This document shows positions 18,682-27,693 of a DNA stretch of 44,950 nucleotides, piece by piece (positions within the stretch are counted from its first letter, which is position 1; every line of letters starts with the position of its first letter). The DNA is from Bradyrhizobium sp. STM 3843 (lineage in GTDB: Bacteria; Pseudomonadota; Alphaproteobacteria; Rhizobiales; Xanthobacteraceae). Where the stretch lies: contig NZ_CAFK01000200.1 of the NCBI RefSeq assembly GCF_000239815.1, positions 1-44,950 on the forward strand, read 5' to 3'. A program made the position numbers and the translations under genes. Below the pieces are notes generated by a model, which was not told the origin of the DNA, did no database searches, and worked only from the letters and a program-made list of their open reading frames with translations.

Positions 18682-18819
18682 GTCGTCACTGCGAACGCAG
18701 GGACCCATAACCACCGTCGGTTATCATTGCGCACGCTAGAAGCTCCAGCTCGCGCTCCACTCTGCCCTGTGGCTATGGCTCCCGGCTCGCGCTCACTGCG
18801 TTCGCTTGGCCGGGACGAC
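18682..18819. repeat. Palindromic intergenic repeat (GTCGTC ... GACGAC ends)
   Basis: Begins GTCGTCACTGCGAACGCAGG and ends with ACTGCGTTCGCTTGGCCGGGACGAC, so the outer parts are partly inverted copies of each other; CTGCGAACGCAG is itself a dyad. The phrase GGGACCCATAACCACCG is one I recall from dispersed Bradyrhizobium intergenic repeats. Only one copy of this type is seen in the window. Confidence 0.55.
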
Positions 18820-18921
18820 AGGGAGATGTGTGTGGCGACATTCTGATTCAATTGCCAATCTGCCGGGCAGATACACGTCTGCGTTCTCGCGACAAAATGT
18901 CCGAGTGATGCTTGTCGTCGT

Positions 18922-19260
18922 CACCCTCTGAAATCGAAGAGGGTGCAGGGAAGGCCGGATGCAAGGCCTGCACCCATGGCCCGCCTGCATCAAAGAAAGC
19001 AGGCGGCAGTCACCACAGGTACGAGCCGAACACCGGCCTTCCCTGCGCAACGGCTTTACGGCTTATACGCGATCTCCCCGGGGATCGGCTTTCTTGCCCC
19101 CGTCGGCCACGGGCTCGTCGAGCACCGCGAACCTTAGCGCCAGCACCGGGGCGCCAGGACCACACGATTTCGCCGTGCGCATCGTGTTGTTCGTCGGCAT
19201 GATGAGATCACGCTGCAACATCGACACGCCCATCGCATCCCGGACCCAACACTCGTGACG
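18922..19260. repeat. Long composite palindromic repeat of Bradyrhizobium type
   Basis: The core (18922-19046) contains nested inverted repeats. CACCCTC (18922-18928) pairs with GAGGGTG (18939-18945). GCAGGGAAGGCCGG (18945-18958) pairs perfectly with CCGGCCTTCCCTGC (19033-19046). Inside, CCGCCTGC (18981-18988) pairs with GCAGGCGG (18999-19006). The downstream part to about 19260 lacks strong symmetry but resembles the tail of a dispersed element whose translations are often mis-annotated as short proteins in Bradyrhizobium. The 3' limit is approximate. Confidence 0.65.
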
Positions 19261-19623
19261 ATCGCGAAGCGCCCCTCTTGGAGAGGCCGAGACGCAGGAG
19301 AATCTGCCGGTGATTTGCCCGACGGTGCAACAGTAAAGATCTGCGACACGTTGGCACGACGGGCAATCACGTTGAGATCACACACGGCACTATGAGCAGT
19401 GCGATCGAGAGTCTCGTCGGGACCCGCACACTCCTCGGCTGACGAGGGCGGGGTGTAGCTAACGCGTGCCATCTGGTCCTTTCTTGGCGGGAATTGAACA
19501 GTCGGCTTGGACGGATTCTCTCCGGCGCTAAGGTGTCGTCGTAAAATTGGCGCGCACCGGTTGCCCTGGGGGTCATATGGTCTCATCATTGCCGGATGTT
19601 GCAGCTTTCGCATCGAGGCTGAG

Positions 19624-20493
19624 ATGACGCGATCTTCCGGATACCCCGACGCCAGCGGGTTGCACATCAGGCCGATGCGGCAGGAGGAGATCGCGCTCGC
19701 CATCGATTGGGCTGCAGCCGAGGGCTGGAATCCCGGCCTTGCCGATGCCGCGTGCTTCGCGACGGTCGATCCGCAAGGCTTTCTGATCGCCGAACGCAAT
19801 GGGGCGCCGGTCGCGACCGTCTCCTGCGTCAACTACGACGCACACTTCGCCTTTCTCGGTTTCTACATCGTGCGGCAGGATCTGCGTGGCCGCGGTTATG
19901 GGCTGCGGATCTGGAACGCGGCCATGGCGCATGCCGGTCGCCGCGTGATCGGCCTCGACGGTGTGGTCGCGCAGCAGGACAATTACAGAAAATCCGGCTT
20001 TCACTATGCTTATGCCAATATTCGCTACGGCGGCACGGTCGGCGCTCCGGCGATCTCGCAAGCCGGCGTCGTCCCGCTGACCGCAATCTCCTCCAGCGCG
20101 ATCGAAGCTTCCGATGCGAGCGTTTTTCCGGCACCACGCGTCGCCTTCCTGCGCGCCTGGATCAACGCACCCGGTCATGTCGGTCGCGCGCTGATACGCG
20201 ATGGCGACCTGGCCGGCTGGGGCGTGATCCGGCCGTGCCGGCTCGGCTACAAGATCGGCCCGCTGGTCGCCGCCGATCGCGCCGCCGCTGAAGCCGTGCT
20301 GTCGGCCCTGCTGGCCGAGATCGGCGACGCCGAACTCTTCCTCGATGTTCCCGCTGTCAATCGCGACGCGGCTGCGCTGGCGCAGCATCTCGGGCTCACG
20401 CCGGTGTTCGAGACCGCACGCATGTATACCGGCGCGATCCCCGATCTGCGGACGGACCGGGTGTTCGGCGTCACCAGTTTCGAGCTCGGGTGA
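19624..20493 (+). CDS. GNAT-family N-acetyltransferase, two-domain
   Basis: A 289-residue protein with an N-terminal GNAT domain (about 12-150) containing the acetyl-CoA pyrophosphate-binding motif A, QDLRGRGYG at 85-93 (R/Q-x-x-G-x-G/A). A second, C-terminal GNAT-like domain (about 160-285) matches the arrangement of YitH/Acetyltransf_18-type proteins. ATG at 19624 has GAGG upstream; a longer frame continues into repeat DNA and is rejected. Acceptor substrate unknown. It converges on the SDR gene, and their 3' ends overlap by 23 bases (20471-20493), so part of each transcript is antisense to the other. Confidence 0.85.
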   Translation: MTRSSGYPDASGLHIRPMRQEEIALAIDWAAAEGWNPGLADAACFATVDPQGFLIAERNGAPVATVSCVNYDAHFAFLGFYIVRQDLRGRGYGLRIWNAAMAHAGRRVIGLDGVVAQQDNYRKSGFHYAYANIRYGGTVGAPAISQAGVVPLTAISSSAIEASDASVFPAPRVAFLRAWINAPGHVGRALIRDGDLAGWGVIRPCRLGYKIGPLVAADRAAAEAVLSALLAEIGDAELFLDVPAVNRDAAALAQHLGLTPVFETARMYTGAIPDLRTDRVFGVTSFELG

Positions 20494-21535
20494 CAGGCCC
20501 TCTCATCACAAGCGAGCGGCGTGGCGAGCGCCGCTGCCTGGCACTCGCGGTCAGCCTGCCGAGCACGAAGAACACCGCAGCGCCGAGCGCGACGGTTGCG
20601 GCGCGGGCGACATCGCCTGGAATGAGCACGGCGTCTTGCGCGGATTCCCTGCCGAATGAGCCTCTGACACGATGCAGCCGTGTCACGGGATGATCGAGAT
20701 TGTCGGCACGGTCCGGCACCAGCGGCACGTCGGTCTGCTGCCCGGTCACGGCCTTGCGCGCGAGATAGCGATCAAGATAAGCGGGGGCCACCGCATTGCC
20801 GAGAATGGTGAGCAGGGTCTGCCAGCCGATCCAGTATTCGCGGAACATCCCATCGGCGATCCGATAGACCGCGTCGGCGATCACTTCGGGCTCGACCGGC
20901 CGCCCCATCGGACGCGGGGTGTGCGGAATATGCGCGCGCGCCCAGTCGAATTGCGGCGTGTTCACCGCCGGCAGGTCGACCATGCTGATCGTGATCGCGG
21001 AGCCCTCGTTGATCAGCTCGGTACGCAAGGAATTGGTGAAGCCGCGGATGGCATGCTTGGCGCCGCAATAAGCGGCCTGCAAGGGAATGCCGCGATAGGC
21101 GAGCGCGGAGCCGATCTGGATGATGCGCCCCTGGCCGCGCGGCCGCATCGATCTCAGCGCCGCCATGGTGCCGTAGACGAAGCCAAGATAGGTCACCTCG
21201 GTGACGCGGCGGAATTCGTCAGGCCTGATGTCCGCCACAAGCGAGAACACCGTCTCCATTGCATCATTGATCCAGATGTCGACCGGGCCGAGCCGATATT
21301 CGAGCCTTTCGGCGGCGGCAAACAAGGCATCCGCGTCCGCGACATCGACGGCTTCATACTCCGCGTGCGCAAAGCAGCCTTGCAGCTCACGCTGCACATC
21401 CTTCAGCGCGTCCTCGTCGCGCGCGATCAGCCCGACGCGATCGCCAGCCTCTCCGAACCGTTTGGCGATGGCACGACCGACGCCGGCGGAGGCGCCGGTG
21501 ATGATGATGGTACGAGGTTGCTGTCGACGAGACAT
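20471..21535 (-). CDS. SDR-family oxidoreductase with C-terminal membrane anchor
   Basis: A 354-residue protein, about 100 longer than a minimal SDR. TGASAGVG near residue 14 binds NAD(P), IGSALAYRG holds the catalytic Ser, and YCGAK holds Tyr and Lys. NNAG is replaced by NDAM. After the catalytic domain (to about 250) come a linker and a hydrophobic helix AATVALGAAVFFVLGRL followed by a very basic tail, so the protein is probably anchored to the membrane from the cytoplasmic side. Its 3' end overlaps the convergent GNAT gene. Similar SDRs with a tail act on steroids, lipids or long-chain alcohols, but no substrate can be assigned. Confidence 0.87.
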   Translation of the reverse strand: MSRRQQPRTIIITGASAGVGRAIAKRFGEAGDRVGLIARDEDALKDVQRELQGCFAHAEYEAVDVADADALFAAAERLEYRLGPVDIWINDAMETVFSLVADIRPDEFRRVTEVTYLGFVYGTMAALRSMRPRGQGRIIQIGSALAYRGIPLQAAYCGAKHAIRGFTNSLRTELINEGSAITISMVDLPAVNTPQFDWARAHIPHTPRPMGRPVEPEVIADAVYRIADGMFREYWIGWQTLLTILGNAVAPAYLDRYLARKAVTGQQTDVPLVPDRADNLDHPVTRLHRVRGSFGRESAQDAVLIPGDVARAATVALGAAVFFVLGRLTASARQRRSPRRSLVMRGPVTRARNW

Positions 21536-21630
21536 GTGCAGTCTCCAACGTGCCCCGCCCTACAAACGTTGACCGGCCGCCATTGTTTCGCACCGCGATG
21601 CATCATGCGCGCTGACGTACCGTGCGTGCG

Positions 21631-22488
21631 TCACGACGGCGCGTAGCGGCCGGCTTTGGGAACCGCGATGTCGTCGAACTCGCGCGCGAGCTGGTCCAGC
21701 GCCTTGCGCATCTCAGGGCCCCGCATGGCCGCGCCGTGCCCGGTGATCACGGTCTCCGGCGAGAGTGCGGCGAGTGCGCGCACCGACTCGCGTGCCGCGG
21801 CCCAGTCCGGCGTGAAGTACATCGGCGGCCCATGCATCTCCGGCTTCTGCATCACGGCCGCATAGACGGATTCCTGCGCGGTGGTCACGACCGCATCGCC
21901 GGCGATCAGGAGACGATCACGCTCCCGCCACAGCGAGATGTGTCCGGGGGCGTGACCGGGCGTGTGCAGCCAGCGGAACTCCGGCATGAACGGCACGCTG
22001 TGATCGTCGGGAAGGCTGTGCAGGCGCGACGACACGTGCACCGGCCGGGTCGGGAACATCGGTGACAACAGCGCCAGCAGGCCGCCGCCGACCTCGGGAT
22101 CGGCGGGCGGATAGGAGCGCGTTCCATTGAGATAGGGCAGTTCGAGCGGATGCGCATAGACCGGCACGTTCCATTCGCTGCTCAGCGTTTCCAGCAGCCC
22201 GACATGGTCGAAATGGCCGTGGGTCTGGATGATACAGGCCGGCTTGCCGTTGCCGCCGAAGCGGGCGCGTGCGGCGTGGCGGATTGCAGGACCCGAGGCG
22301 AACACGCCGGTGTCGATCAGTACCCAATTGCCATCGCCTGATGCGGGCGGTCCGTAGAAGACGACGTTGACGATCGCAAGCTGTCGGTAGCCGACATCGG
22401 GGGCGATCTCGCGGACACCGTCGTCGCGCGCCTCGTCCGCGGCGCGGTTCTCGGCCTCGGCCGTTTCAGGCAGTGGGATCTGGTTCAC
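21631..22488 (-). CDS. Metallo-beta-lactamase-fold hydrolase
   Basis: A 285-residue protein. The zinc-binding signature THGHFDH gives H90, H92, D94 and H95. Later ligands are in HTPGHAPGH, in the Asp of IAGDAVV, and in the His of ITGHG near the C-terminus, so all usual metal ligands appear present. GTG at 22488 is preferred because GGAGG precedes it by eight bases; the open frame extends 18 codons upstream without a better site. Family members include glyoxalase II, lactonases and other thioester or lactone hydrolases. No context points to one of these. Probably transcribed separately from the flanking genes. Confidence 0.88.
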   Translation of the reverse strand: MNQIPLPETAEAENRAADEARDDGVREIAPDVGYRQLAIVNVVFYGPPASGDGNWVLIDTGVFASGPAIRHAARARFGGNGKPACIIQTHGHFDHVGLLETLSSEWNVPVYAHPLELPYLNGTRSYPPADPEVGGGLLALLSPMFPTRPVHVSSRLHSLPDDHSVPFMPEFRWLHTPGHAPGHISLWRERDRLLIAGDAVVTTAQESVYAAVMQKPEMHGPPMYFTPDWAAARESVRALAALSPETVITGHGAAMRGPEMRKALDQLAREFDDIAVPKAGRYAPS

Positions 22489-22568
22489 GGGGCGGCCTCC
22501 TCGATCCAGTACTGAACCGAAAGGAAGCCGCGATCCGTTCAAAGGTTGCTATCGGTACCGAGAGTTGC

Positions 22569-23150
22569 TCAATCCCCGTAGCGGCCGTGCTTGCGCATGT
22601 TCTCGATCCAACGCGCGCGTTTGCGATCATCGGCGAAGGTCAGGCCAAACAGGCTCTCATGCACGGGCCGGATCCCCGCAAATCGCAAGATGCTGCGTTC
22701 GAAACCGCGCACGCCGAACGCGCCGAAGTACCAGCGATAGAGCAGGGCCGGCATGCCCATCGTGACCACGATCCGGGCGGATCGCCCCGCTAACAATCGC
22801 CTTGGAAAGCTGTCCTTGCGGTATGCCATCGCAAAGTTCGGGCGGAAGATCTGTTCGAGAAAACCCTTCAAAACGGCCGGCATGGTTCCATGCCAAAGCG
22901 GAAACAGAAACAGCCAATGTTCGGCCCAGCGCATATCGTCTCGCGCCTGCTCCAGCGTCGCCGGCAACTGGCCGGTTTCAAATTCGACTTGCGAGCGCAG
23001 CAGCGGGAAATCGAGGGCACCGACGTCGATACGGCGCACCTCGTGACCGGCCTCTGTTGCAGCTTCCGCATAGGCATCGGCAAGGGCGTGCAGGAGATGG
23101 TGCGCCGTTGCGTCCGGATGTCCCTGGATGATCGCGATCCGCCGGCTCAT
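22569..23150 (-). CDS. NAD(P)H-dependent oxidoreductase, flavodoxin fold (KefF/MdaB/NQO type)
   Basis: A 193-residue FMN- or FAD-dependent quinone-reductase-like protein. The opening IAIIQGHPD is the phosphate-binding loop of this group; FPLWHGTMPAVLKGFLEQIFRPNFA is the strongly conserved FxxPLWW/H-x-x-P region, and TMGMPALLYRWYFG follows where TTGG-type loops sit. ATG at 23150 has GGAGAGGG upstream. Two-electron reduction of quinones or protection against electrophiles is the usual role. It lies 80 bases upstream of the MBL gene on the same strand, so they may share a transcript. Confidence 0.88.
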   Translation of the reverse strand: MSRRIAIIQGHPDATAHHLLHALADAYAEAATEAGHEVRRIDVGALDFPLLRSQVEFETGQLPATLEQARDDMRWAEHWLFLFPLWHGTMPAVLKGFLEQIFRPNFAMAYRKDSFPRRLLAGRSARIVVTMGMPALLYRWYFGAFGVRGFERSILRFAGIRPVHESLFGLTFADDRKRARWIENMRKHGRYGD

Positions 23151-23278
23151 CTTGCCCTCTCCGCCGCCATCGGGGGCTGAACGTCCGGTGCTCACGATCT
23201 ATCGAAAGTCGTGACCGGTGCGAGCGTGGATGCTACCATAGATAGTTGCTTGTTCGCCAGGCTTCGCGGAGGGCCACC

Positions 23279-24082
23279 ATGAACGATGAGGATCGTGAAG
23301 AACTGCTGTGGCGGAGGGTTGCAGAAAAAGTGGTAGAGGGGGCCGACCGGCAGATCAAGGGCCGCTACTTCTGGGCGGCCTTGATATTTGCTGTTGCGTC
23401 CTGGTTTGGTGGTGCCGCACTCATTACAAGCATCGTGCAGTTGCGCGTTGCCGAGAAGATGGAGCCGGCGCAAATGGCGGTCGCTCAAGCAAAGCTCTTG
23501 ACCGAGCAGCTTTCCGCCTCCCTAACCGAAGCGCAGAAGAGTGCGGCCAAGCTGACCGAGGCTCTAAAGGATACCAACCAGAAACTGGATGTTGCGCTGA
23601 GCAACGAAGGCAATCTGGAGAGGCAGTTGCAGGCATTTCAGTCAGCCGCACAATTGGCGTTCGACCAATTCAATGACCGGGTCAAGATACTCGGAACCGT
23701 AGTGACCCAATCGGAAGCTGGACAGGGCTCCAGGGCGGAAGCCATCGCAAAGCTGGACGCGGGACATATAACGATTCGCGTCGGAGCCGGCGTACCAAAG
23801 ACTTTGGCAGCCGACCTGGCAGCGAAGATCGGGTCCCAGGGAAAATTTACGGTGACCATGGAAGGCGGTCGTGAGTTCGTTGCGAGCTCAAGCCTGCGCT
23901 ATTTTTATCTTGAGGATGCCGCTCTGGCCGCTGAAATAGAGCGCGTCGTAGCTGATGTCCTCAAACAATCAGGTATCGACAATAGGTCCATTCCTCTTGT
24001 GGACCTATCCGGGCGCCCGATAAAGCCGCCGCAGCGCACAGTTGAAATGTGGCTGAACGTTGCAGATGGAAAACTTTTGTAA
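23279..24082 (+). CDS. Membrane-anchored coiled-coil protein of unknown function
   Basis: A 267-residue protein, ATG 23279 with GGAGG at good spacing. Residues 1-29 are charged; 30-53 form one membrane helix; about 60-130 are Ala/Glu/Lys/Leu-rich with heptad character (KLLTEQLSASLTEAQKSAAKL...), a likely coiled coil. A compact alpha/beta domain follows (about 165-267) with ITIRVGAGVPKTLAADLAAKI and a final IKPPQRTVEMWLNV strand, probably periplasmic or cytoplasmic depending on topology. No family recognised. Codon use is visibly less GC-rich than its neighbours (many A/T third positions), a possible sign of recent acquisition. It stands alone on the plus strand between minus-strand genes. Confidence 0.8.
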   Translation: MNDEDREELLWRRVAEKVVEGADRQIKGRYFWAALIFAVASWFGGAALITSIVQLRVAEKMEPAQMAVAQAKLLTEQLSASLTEAQKSAAKLTEALKDTNQKLDVALSNEGNLERQLQAFQSAAQLAFDQFNDRVKILGTVVTQSEAGQGSRAEAIAKLDAGHITIRVGAGVPKTLAADLAAKIGSQGKFTVTMEGGREFVASSSLRYFYLEDAALAAEIERVVADVLKQSGIDNRSIPLVDLSGRPIKPPQRTVEMWLNVADGKLL

Positions 24083-24150
24083 GCAAGCTGGCGTCTTCAA
24101 TCCGGTAGCCCCGGCGCTTGCCGGGACTACATTGGTGAGATCTGGTTTCG

Positions 24151-24579
24151 CTATCCCGCATTCGGCTTGAGCGCCGCCGCCTCGATGCCGGCGATGGCGC
24201 AGATCTCGTCATTGTCGGAGGAGTCACCGGAGACGCCGACGGCGCCGAGCAGGGTGGTGCCGTCCATGATCAGCACGCCGCCGGGCACGGGCACCAGGCG
24301 GCCTTGTGCCAGCGTGTTCACGGCGTCGATGAAATAGGCCTGGTCCTGCGCGCGTTGGAACAGCGCGCGGGAGCCGAGCCCGAGTGCGAGCGCGCCATAG
24401 GCCTTGCCATGCGCGACTTCGGACCGCATCAGGCTGGTGCCGTCCTGGGCTGCGGCGGCTTTGACGCAGCCGCGGTCGTCGAGCACGACGACCGCCAGCG
24501 GCTTCAGCTTCTTCTCGACGCCTTTCGCCAGCGTGGCATCAAGGATCTTGCGGGCAGTGTCGAGGGTGAGGTCGGCCAT
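24151..24579 (-). CDS. HbpS/GlcG-family heme-binding-like protein
   Basis: A 142-residue protein of the HbpS/GlcG/DUF336 family, recognisable by LTLDTARKILDATLAKGVE, the VVVLDDRG strand and GGVLIMDG...LLGAVGVSGDSSDNDE near the C-terminus. GlcG is found in glycolate-oxidase operons of E. coli; others bind heme or cobalamin. Here it follows, on the same strand, a large FAD/iron-sulfur dehydrogenase related to the GlcD/GlcF group, separated by a palindromic repeat. Its role, if like GlcG, is accessory to that oxidase, but its biochemical function is not established. Confidence 0.88.
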   Translation of the reverse strand: MADLTLDTARKILDATLAKGVEKKLKPLAVVVLDDRGCVKAAAAQDGTSLMRSEVAHGKAYGALALGLGSRALFQRAQDQAYFIDAVNTLAQGRLVPVPGGVLIMDGTTLLGAVGVSGDSSDNDEICAIAGIEAAALKPNAG

Positions 24580-24620
24580 TGGTCAGGGTCCTTTGCGGTC
24601 CGTGGTGAGTTCGAGAAAAT

Positions 24621-24742
24621 GTAAGGTGGGCAAAGACGCGGAGCGCCGTGCCCACCGTATTAGGAACTTGCAGATCGGCGGTGGGCACGCTTCCGCCTTC
24701 GCTCTTCGAGCTTCGGCGGACCAGTCGCTTTGCCCATCCTAC
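24621..24742. repeat. GTGGGCAC-family palindromic repeat, copy 1
   Basis: Outer ends GTAAGGTGGGCAAAG and CTTTGCCCATCCTAC are inverted copies with two mismatches. Inside, GTGCCCACC (from 24648) pairs with GGTGGGCAC (24679-24687). The 3' end overlaps the stop codon of the upstream dehydrogenase gene (24739-24741). It is related to the copy at 36931-37068 and lies between cistrons of a putative operon. Confidence 0.75.
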
Positions 24743-27693
24743 GAATTCATACGCGCACGATCCAAGCTCATCGCCAGGATCTGCGCGGCGTGGAGGGCGC
24801 CGCGCGCAGCGCCGTCCTGGATCTGGTGGCGGCAAGAGGTGCCGTCGGCGACGATGTAGGTCGCCGCGTCCGCCTTGCGCACGGCCGGCAGCAGCGAGGC
24901 TTCGGCCATTGTCATTGAGACCTCATAGGTGTCGGCGCCATAGCCGAACGCGCCGGCCATGCCGCAGCAGGAGGACTCGATGGTTTCGACGGCAAGCTCG
25001 GGGATCAGCCGCAGCACCTGCTCGACCGGCTTGAAGGCGGCAAAGGATTTCTGGTGGCAATGGCCATGCAGTAGCGCCTTGCCGGGCAGGGGGCCGAGCG
25101 GCAGCTGCAGCCGGCCCTGCTCGGCCTCGCGCGCCAGGAATTCCTCGAGCAGCAGGGCATGCGCGCTGATGGTCTTCGCCGTGGTATCCGCGCGCAGCGA
25201 CAGCAGCTCATCGCGCAAGGTCAGAAGACAGCTCGGCTCGAGCCCGATGATCGGCACGCCGCGCGCGGCAAACGGCGCATAGGTCTCCACCAGACGATCG
25301 AGTTCGCTTCTCGCCAGGTCGACGAGGCCGGCCGACAGGAAGGTACGGCCGCAGCACAGCGGACGGCCGCCGTCGGACGGCTTGGGGATATAGACGCGAT
25401 AGCCACCCGCGATCAGCACGCGCAAGGCCGCATCGAGATTTTCGCGCTCATAGATGCGATTGAAGGTGTCGGTGAACAGCACGACCTCGCGGCCATTCTC
25501 GGGGCCCATCGCCACGGAATCGACCCGGAAGGTATCGTTGCGGAACGCCGGCAGCTTGCGCCGCGCGCTGATGCCGGCAAAGCGTTCCATCAGCGATCGC
25601 AAGAGCGGACTGTGGTTGCGCAGATTGGCCAGGGGCGCAAAGCGCGCGGCGAGATCGGCATAGCGCGGCAGGAACGCGACCAGCCGATCGCGCAAGATGA
25701 GGCCATGGGTCCGCCCGCGCGCCGCCAGCACCTCGATCTTCATCTTGGCCATGTCGACGCCGGTCGGGCATTCGCGCCGGCAGGCCTTGCAGGAGACGCA
25801 GAGCTTCAGGGTCTCCATCATCTCATCGGAGGAGAGCGCATCCGCGCCGAGCTGGCCGGAGATCGCGAGTCTGAGCGTATTGGCGCGGCCGCGCGTGACA
25901 TCCTTTTCGTTGCGCGTCGCGCGGTAAGACGGGCACATCACGCCGCCGTCGAGCTTGCGGCAGGCGCCGTTGTTGTTGCACATCTCGACCGCGCCCTGGA
26001 AGCCGCGGCCGGCGCCGGGATAGGCCGACCAGTCGAGCACGGTCTTAAGCTCGCCGACTTGGTAGTCCGGCGGATAGCGGAACAGCGAGCGGTCGTCCAT
26101 CCTGGGCGGATCGACGATGCGGCCGGGGTTAAGCACGCTCTCGGGGTCGAAGCGCTGCTTCACCTCCTTGAAATCGGCAACGATGCGGCGTCCGAACATC
26201 TGCTCGTGGAATTCGGAGCGGACGATGCCGTCGCCATGCTCGCCGGAATGCGAGCCCTTGTATTCGCGCACCATCGCGAAGGCTTCCTCCGCGATCGCGC
26301 GCATCGCGCGCACGTCTTTCTCCAGCTTCAGGTTCAGCACGGGGCGGACATGCAGGCAGCCCTCGGAGGCATGCGCATACATGGTGCCGCGGGTGCCGTG
26401 CCTGGCAAACACTTCGTTCAGCCGCGCGGTGTAATCGGCGAGATGCGGCAGCGGTACCGCACAGTCCTCGACGAAGGACACGGGCTTGCCGGCCTCTTTC
26501 ATCGACATCATCACGTTGAGACCGGCGGCGCGGAATTCGGCGATGCCGGCCTGTAAGGCCGGCTCGATGATTTCGACCACGCCGCCCCATTTGCTGATAT
26601 CGCGGTCCCAGGCAAAGCCGAGATCGCCCATCAGCTCGGTCAGCTGCTTGAGCTTGGCGAGGTTCTGGTCCTGGTCTTCTTCGGCGAACTCGACCACCAG
26701 GATGGCGTCGGGATCGCCGCGCACCGCAGCGCCGATGATCGGCTGGAACATCGCGATGTCGCGGCCCAGCGCGATCATGGTGCGGTCGACCAGCTCGACC
26801 GCGATCGGCTTCAGCTTCACCAGATGCTGGGCCGCATCCATCGCCTCATAGAAGCTGCCGAAATGGCAGACGCCGAGCACCTTGTTGCGGATCAAGGGCC
26901 ACAGCTTCAGCTCGATCCGGGTGGAGAAGGCGAGCGTGCCCTCCGAGCCGACCAGGAGATGCGCCATGTTGTTGGCGGCGTTGCGTGGCGTCAGCGCGTC
27001 GAGATTGTAGCCGCCGACCCGGCGCTGCACCTTGGGGAATTTGTCGGCGATCTCGGCGGCCTCGCGTTCGCCCAGCGCCAGCATGTCGCGGAACAGCGAT
27101 AGGCCGCTCTCCGGCGAATTCACCTGTGTGAGATCGCGCGGCACCTCGCCGAAATGCAGGAGCGTGCCATCGGCGAGCGCGGCATCGATCGCGATGGTGT
27201 TGTCGCGCATGGTGCCGTAGCGCAAGGAGCGCCCGCCGCAGGAATTGTTGCCGGCCATGCCGCCGATGGTGGCGCGCGAGGCGGTGGAGACGTCGACCGG
27301 AAACCACAGGCCGTGCTTCTTCAGCTGGCGGTTGAGGTCATCCAGCACGATGCCGGGCTCGACCACGCAGCTGCGGTTCTCGACGTCGAGCGAGAGCAGC
27401 CGGTTCAGATGCTTGGAGAAATCGACAACGATGCCGCTATTGACGGTCTGCCCGCATTGCGAGGTGCCGCCGCCTCGCGGGGTGACGATCTGGCCCTCGT
27501 CGCGGGCGATCGAAAGCGCCCGCAACGCCTCGTCGATCGTACGCGGCAGCACCACGGCCGCGGGCATCACCTGATAGAAGGAGGCGTCGGTGGCGTAGCG
27601 CCCGCGATTGAAGCGATCGAAAAAGACTTCGCCGGAAACCTCGGCACGCAGCCTGCGTTCGAGCTTGGACGGGCCGGCGTTCGCATGCGGCAT
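24739..27693 (-). CDS. FAD-linked and [4Fe-4S]/CCG-domain dehydrogenase (D-2-hydroxyacid type, YdiJ/GlcDF-like)
   Basis: A 984-residue fusion. A PCMH-type FAD-binding domain (about 40-270; TPRGGGTSQCGQ) is followed by an FAD-oxidase C-terminal domain (about 275-545). A ferredoxin-like region starts at C572 (CNNNGACRK) and includes CVSCKACRRECP from C632. Two CCG-type domains end the chain (CCGRTFLSAG, HGHCHQKS, and SSCCGMAG with C909/C910). The layout is that of YdiJ and D-lactate or D-2-hydroxyglutarate dehydrogenases, comparable to GlcD plus GlcF in one polypeptide. It should oxidise a 2-hydroxy acid at the inner membrane and pass electrons to quinone. It lies downstream of gntR (132-base gap) and upstream of the GlcG-like gene. 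Confidence 0.92.
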   Translation of the reverse strand: MPHANAGPSKLERRLRAEVSGEVFFDRFNRGRYATDASFYQVMPAAVVLPRTIDEALRALSIARDEGQIVTPRGGGTSQCGQTVNSGIVVDFSKHLNRLLSLDVENRSCVVEPGIVLDDLNRQLKKHGLWFPVDVSTASRATIGGMAGNNSCGGRSLRYGTMRDNTIAIDAALADGTLLHFGEVPRDLTQVNSPESGLSLFRDMLALGEREAAEIADKFPKVQRRVGGYNLDALTPRNAANNMAHLLVGSEGTLAFSTRIELKLWPLIRNKVLGVCHFGSFYEAMDAAQHLVKLKPIAVELVDRTMIALGRDIAMFQPIIGAAVRGDPDAILVVEFAEEDQDQNLAKLKQLTELMGDLGFAWDRDISKWGGVVEIIEPALQAGIAEFRAAGLNVMMSMKEAGKPVSFVEDCAVPLPHLADYTARLNEVFARHGTRGTMYAHASEGCLHVRPVLNLKLEKDVRAMRAIAEEAFAMVREYKGSHSGEHGDGIVRSEFHEQMFGRRIVADFKEVKQRFDPESVLNPGRIVDPPRMDDRSLFRYPPDYQVGELKTVLDWSAYPGAGRGFQGAVEMCNNNGACRKLDGGVMCPSYRATRNEKDVTRGRANTLRLAISGQLGADALSSDEMMETLKLCVSCKACRRECPTGVDMAKMKIEVLAARGRTHGLILRDRLVAFLPRYADLAARFAPLANLRNHSPLLRSLMERFAGISARRKLPAFRNDTFRVDSVAMGPENGREVVLFTDTFNRIYERENLDAALRVLIAGGYRVYIPKPSDGGRPLCCGRTFLSAGLVDLARSELDRLVETYAPFAARGVPIIGLEPSCLLTLRDELLSLRADTTAKTISAHALLLEEFLAREAEQGRLQLPLGPLPGKALLHGHCHQKSFAAFKPVEQVLRLIPELAVETIESSCCGMAGAFGYGADTYEVSMTMAEASLLPAVRKADAATYIVADGTSCRHQIQDGAARGALHAAQILAMSLDRARMNS

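Larger units (their letters stand above)
18624..19623. other. Gene-poor 1 kb region made of palindromic repeats
   Basis: No credible gene was found here. Short open frames exist on both strands, but none has a good ribosome site or a recognisable product, and several translate palindromic repeat DNA. The region holds the two repeat blocks listed separately (18682-18819 and 18922-19260). A further imperfect inverted repeat, GTGATTTGCCCG near 19310-19321 against CGGGCAATCAC near 19360-19370, is also present. It separates the fatty-acid/lipid genes from the GNAT gene and may be an accumulation site for small mobile or REP-like elements. Confidence 0.7.

Noticed and set aside
18912..19258. Small plus-strand proteins read from the palindromic repeat (for example with ACTHGPPASKKAGGSHHRY)
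   Set aside because: They are translations of a repeat with nested hairpins, in several frames at once; no ribosome site. Similar spurious entries are common in Bradyrhizobium annotations.
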